NCBI GenBank assembly: GCA_020650975.1
Contig: JAIPMN010017495.1
Span: 1-21,771, forward strand
Direction of reading: 5' to 3'
DNA length: 21,771 nucleotides
Source: Apostichopus californicus
Taxonomy: Eukaryota; Echinodermata; Holothuroidea; Aspidochirotida; Stichopodidae
The notes beneath the pieces are model-generated. The model was not told the origin of the DNA, made no database searches, and saw only the letters and a program-made list of their open reading frames with translations. Positions 1 through 21,771 of the stretch are shown piece by piece; position 1 is the first letter of the stretch, and each line of letters begins with the position of its first letter. The position numbers and the translations under genes are program-made.

Positions 1-21540
<21,540 letters not shown>

Positions 21541-21771
21541 CTTTAAGAAAGCAGAAAGACAGTAGGATGGTGAAAGAAAAGTAGGCATTTGGCGACATTG
21601 TATGCTCCTTAATTGATTAACATCTGAAAATTCAACTGAAAATCGGCTAACTGAGATACCTTAGGGCAGGGTTCCCCCCCCTAACTTTATCCCCCCACGA
21701 ACCCCCTGTGGATGTCAGAGTTGTCCACGAACCCCCAACTTTACGAGACACGATCTGAGTCATTATTATAC
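21541..21771. other. HERC1 intron running off the right edge
   Basis: No exon is recognised. 21670-21735 contains C-runs with a short repeated phrase (CCACGAACCCCC) at about 21697 and 21724. The exon supplying the preceding RCC1 residues must lie beyond the window. Confidence 0.5.

Overview
Eukaryotic (metazoan) genomic DNA, A+T-rich, with short exons, GT-AG introns, SINE/LINE remnants and many minisatellites. It looks like a marine invertebrate with a HERC1 orthologue and a short-chain-collagen-C4-type gene, two families found together in non-vertebrate animals such as cnidarians, lophotrochozoans and invertebrate deuterostomes. The sequence alone does not fix the phylum.

Main content: the minus strand of nearly the whole window is one gene, an internal part of HERC1, the giant HECT-type E3 ubiquitin ligase with RCC1-like domains. 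I assembled 18 exons from 21540 down to 1. Each has canonical splice sites, and the splice phase matches at all 17 junctions. They give about 950 residues: the last RCC1 repeats of the first RCC1-like domain (exons 1-4, 21540-18875), then the helical linker (exons 5-16, 18063-2933), then two weaker exons (1200-1104 and 39-1) that run off the left edge. The 5' start, the SPRY, WD40 and second RCC1-like domains, and the HECT domain are all outside the window.

The largest intron (3791-9081) holds a complete, apparently intronless plus-strand gene (5190-6302). It encodes a secreted 370-residue protein with a signal peptide, coiled coil, RTRR site, 12 Gly-X-Y triplets and a ten-cysteine C-terminal domain, as in short-chain collagen C4-like proteins. 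It is a nested, antisense host-gene arrangement.

The introns are unusually repeat-rich. Nearly every one carries its own unrelated tandem array: about 22 bp, 50 bp with 100/300-bp higher-order structure, 51-55 bp, 38 bp, 78 bp, CAC/ATC, 34 perfect GAT units and others. There is a 3' fragment of a CR1/L2-like non-LTR retrotransposon, two or three SINE/LINE tails that share its 3' end, a cluster of tRNA-like modules, and a perfect 29-bp inverted repeat. I found no rRNA, functional tRNA, CRISPR array or bacterial feature, and no convincing novel multi-gene system. The most notable items are the nested gene and the repeat structure of the introns.
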